Source: Sipunculus nudus (Eukaryota > Annelida > Sipuncula > Golfingiida > Sipunculidae). Taken from it: a stretch of DNA of 64,000 nucleotides. Shown piece after piece: positions 62,849 through 64,000 of the stretch; the first letter of the stretch is position 1, and each line of letters begins with the position of its first letter. The stretch is from the NCBI GenBank assembly GCA_026874595.1, contig CM049307.1, positions 25,204,362 through 25,268,361 of the forward strand, written 5' to 3'. The position numbers were made by a program, and so were the translations under genes. Under the pieces are notes generated by a model, which was not told the origin of the DNA, searched no databases, and worked only from the letters and a program-made list of their open reading frames with translations.

Positions 62849-63799
62849 CTACAATGGTCACATATGAATGGAGATAAATCAAGAATCAGCCAACTTTGCT
62901 TGGGGTATAATAATGCATCCAAATTCAAATGAACTTAAAGTCTATAATTTTAATTATTTATATATTTCATTTCCAATTTATAAATATTATTCTCTAAGTA
63001 TCAGCGGGGGTTATTTCATTTACCATTACCCCTTACAAAAAAGTGGGACCCATACACCTACCCACTGTATTGACGGCCTTACTGAGTAGAAGTCTGGTGC
63101 AAAAAAATGTTTATCTTTCCATGAAGTTGTCATAAACAGTCTGTTTCTTTGACAATTTACACTAAGTGTAAGACAGCAGGTGATTAAGTTAATCTTACCT
63201 GTGTGGCTCTATGTTGTGTTCTTTTTAATACATTTAATGTCACGGTTTTGTGAGAATCCCAAATGGCGGAGTCTTGCATTCCTTAGAATGCAGATTTCTA
63301 GTTTCCTATATAATATTCATCAGTTGAATGTGTAATCGGAAGTACATGGGAATAGAAATGATTAATGCTGTGTGTAATATATTATATTGTATCATAGTAC
63401 ATTATATACGTGAACACTTAATAACAGCCCCGGTTGGACAGTAAATTGAAAGATAATTGATGTAGACCCTAGCAGACAGTCGAATGATACTACCTATTTA
63501 GAAATCACTCAGTACACATTTGATGACAATTTAAACTGCCGTTTAGTCGAATAATTATGAAAGATGGTGAAATGGGGATGAATATTGATTTTTTTATACT
63601 TGTACGTACGTGGTATGTTTGCTAAAACGAGAAAAATGGGCCTTCAAACTTATTTACAGACTACTATGAAAACTAGAGCTATTCAGCACTAAAATGGCTC
63701 TCAAGAAATTATTATTTACGCATGTGTATGTGTACACTAAAACAATAAGTCGCTTAATTGATATGTGCACGTATAGTTATGAAGACATATCGTTCAGGT

Positions 63800-63935
63800 G
63801 AAAATATCGGGCCGATCCGGGATTCGAACCCATGTCGGTGGCGCACATGTCCGGCGTTCCATCCGCGTCGCTAGAAAAGCAAGCTTCCCTAGCGAGACAG
63901 TTCGGTCCGCTTTTATGTCATCTCGTAACAATATA
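63800..63935 (-). mobile_element. tRNA-derived SINE fragment
   Basis: On the minus strand GGGTTCGAATCCCGG (box B-like) lies near 63,820. Next to it TCGCTAG and CTAGCGA form a short hairpin, followed on the plus strand by the tail CAGTTCGGTCCGCTTTTATG..CGTAACA shared with 54,163-54,190, and then (TA)n. The head and tail orientations differ, so this may be two pieces. Confidence 0.5.
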
Positions 63936-63939
63936 AATA

Positions 63940-63998
<59 letters not shown>

Positions 63999-64000
63999 TG

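Larger units (their letters stand above)
58046..64000. other. 5' flank of RTK-B, no firm gene
   Basis: A possible first exon (58,289-58,370) is discussed in the findings. Otherwise: a block with GGACCGG words starting TAGAGGTGCGGAC (59,699), CT-rich tracts (60,058-60,121), a GGATCC-ended MITE (62,140-62,323), (TA)n tracts (62,777-62,845 and 63,936-63,994) and a SINE piece (63,800-63,930). No other exon or RNA gene is recognised. Confidence 0.5.

Overview
The window is animal nuclear DNA: AT-rich, with spliced genes split into short exons (GT..AG sites that keep phase), many microsatellites and several families of nonautonomous transposons. The gene families (an expanded carboxylesterase/cholinesterase-like family and a receptor tyrosine kinase with GCC2/GCC3 and IPT domains) and the repeat style suggest a lophotrochozoan, most likely a bivalve mollusc. 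That is inference; the species cannot be read from the sequence.

The main structure is a head-to-tail tandem duplication of about 24-27 kb. Unit 1 runs from the left edge of the window (recognisable from about 590) to about 23,785. Unit 2 runs from about 24,770 to about 51,335. All genes are on the minus strand. In transcription order (right to left) they are: an apparently complete receptor tyrosine kinase, RTK-B (58,045 to 46,882); carboxylesterase CE-B (41,128 to 33,651); a truncated and frameshifted kinase copy, RTK-A (about 23,785 to 19,453); and carboxylesterase CE-A (13,362 to 3,607). This order is what a tandem duplication gives when one breakpoint lies inside the transmembrane exon of the RTK gene and the other lies downstream of the carboxylesterase gene. 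Both esterases stayed intact. The kinase copy that lost its ectodomain decayed.

CE-A (607 codons) and CE-B (604 codons) share six exons with equal splice phases. Both have a signal peptide, an oxyanion-hole YGGAF, the nucleophile motif GQSAGG, a catalytic Asp and His, and a hydrophobic C-terminus. RTK-B has at least 14 exons: a cysteine-rich GCC2/GCC3 module, several IPT/TIG-type folds of the plexin/MET type, a basic cleavage-like site, one membrane span with a cysteine cluster, and a complete kinase domain with a short tail holding YVND and YLKP. A possible alternative terminal exon (52,568-52,735) could give a soluble receptor.

The two units differ by insertions and deletions that can be read against the other unit as an empty site: an LTR-like insertion with ATAT duplications (7,903-9,643), a 208-bp MITE (35,020-35,227), an 884-bp hAT-type element with an exact 8-bp target duplication (43,281-44,164, in a region absent from unit 1), a roughly 1.5-kb insertion at 31,671-33,175, and changes in satellite copy number. 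A decayed LINE reverse transcriptase lies in the same esterase intron of both units. The rest (introns and about 6 kb right of RTK-B) shows only microsatellites, SINE/MITE-like repeats and AT-rich DNA.
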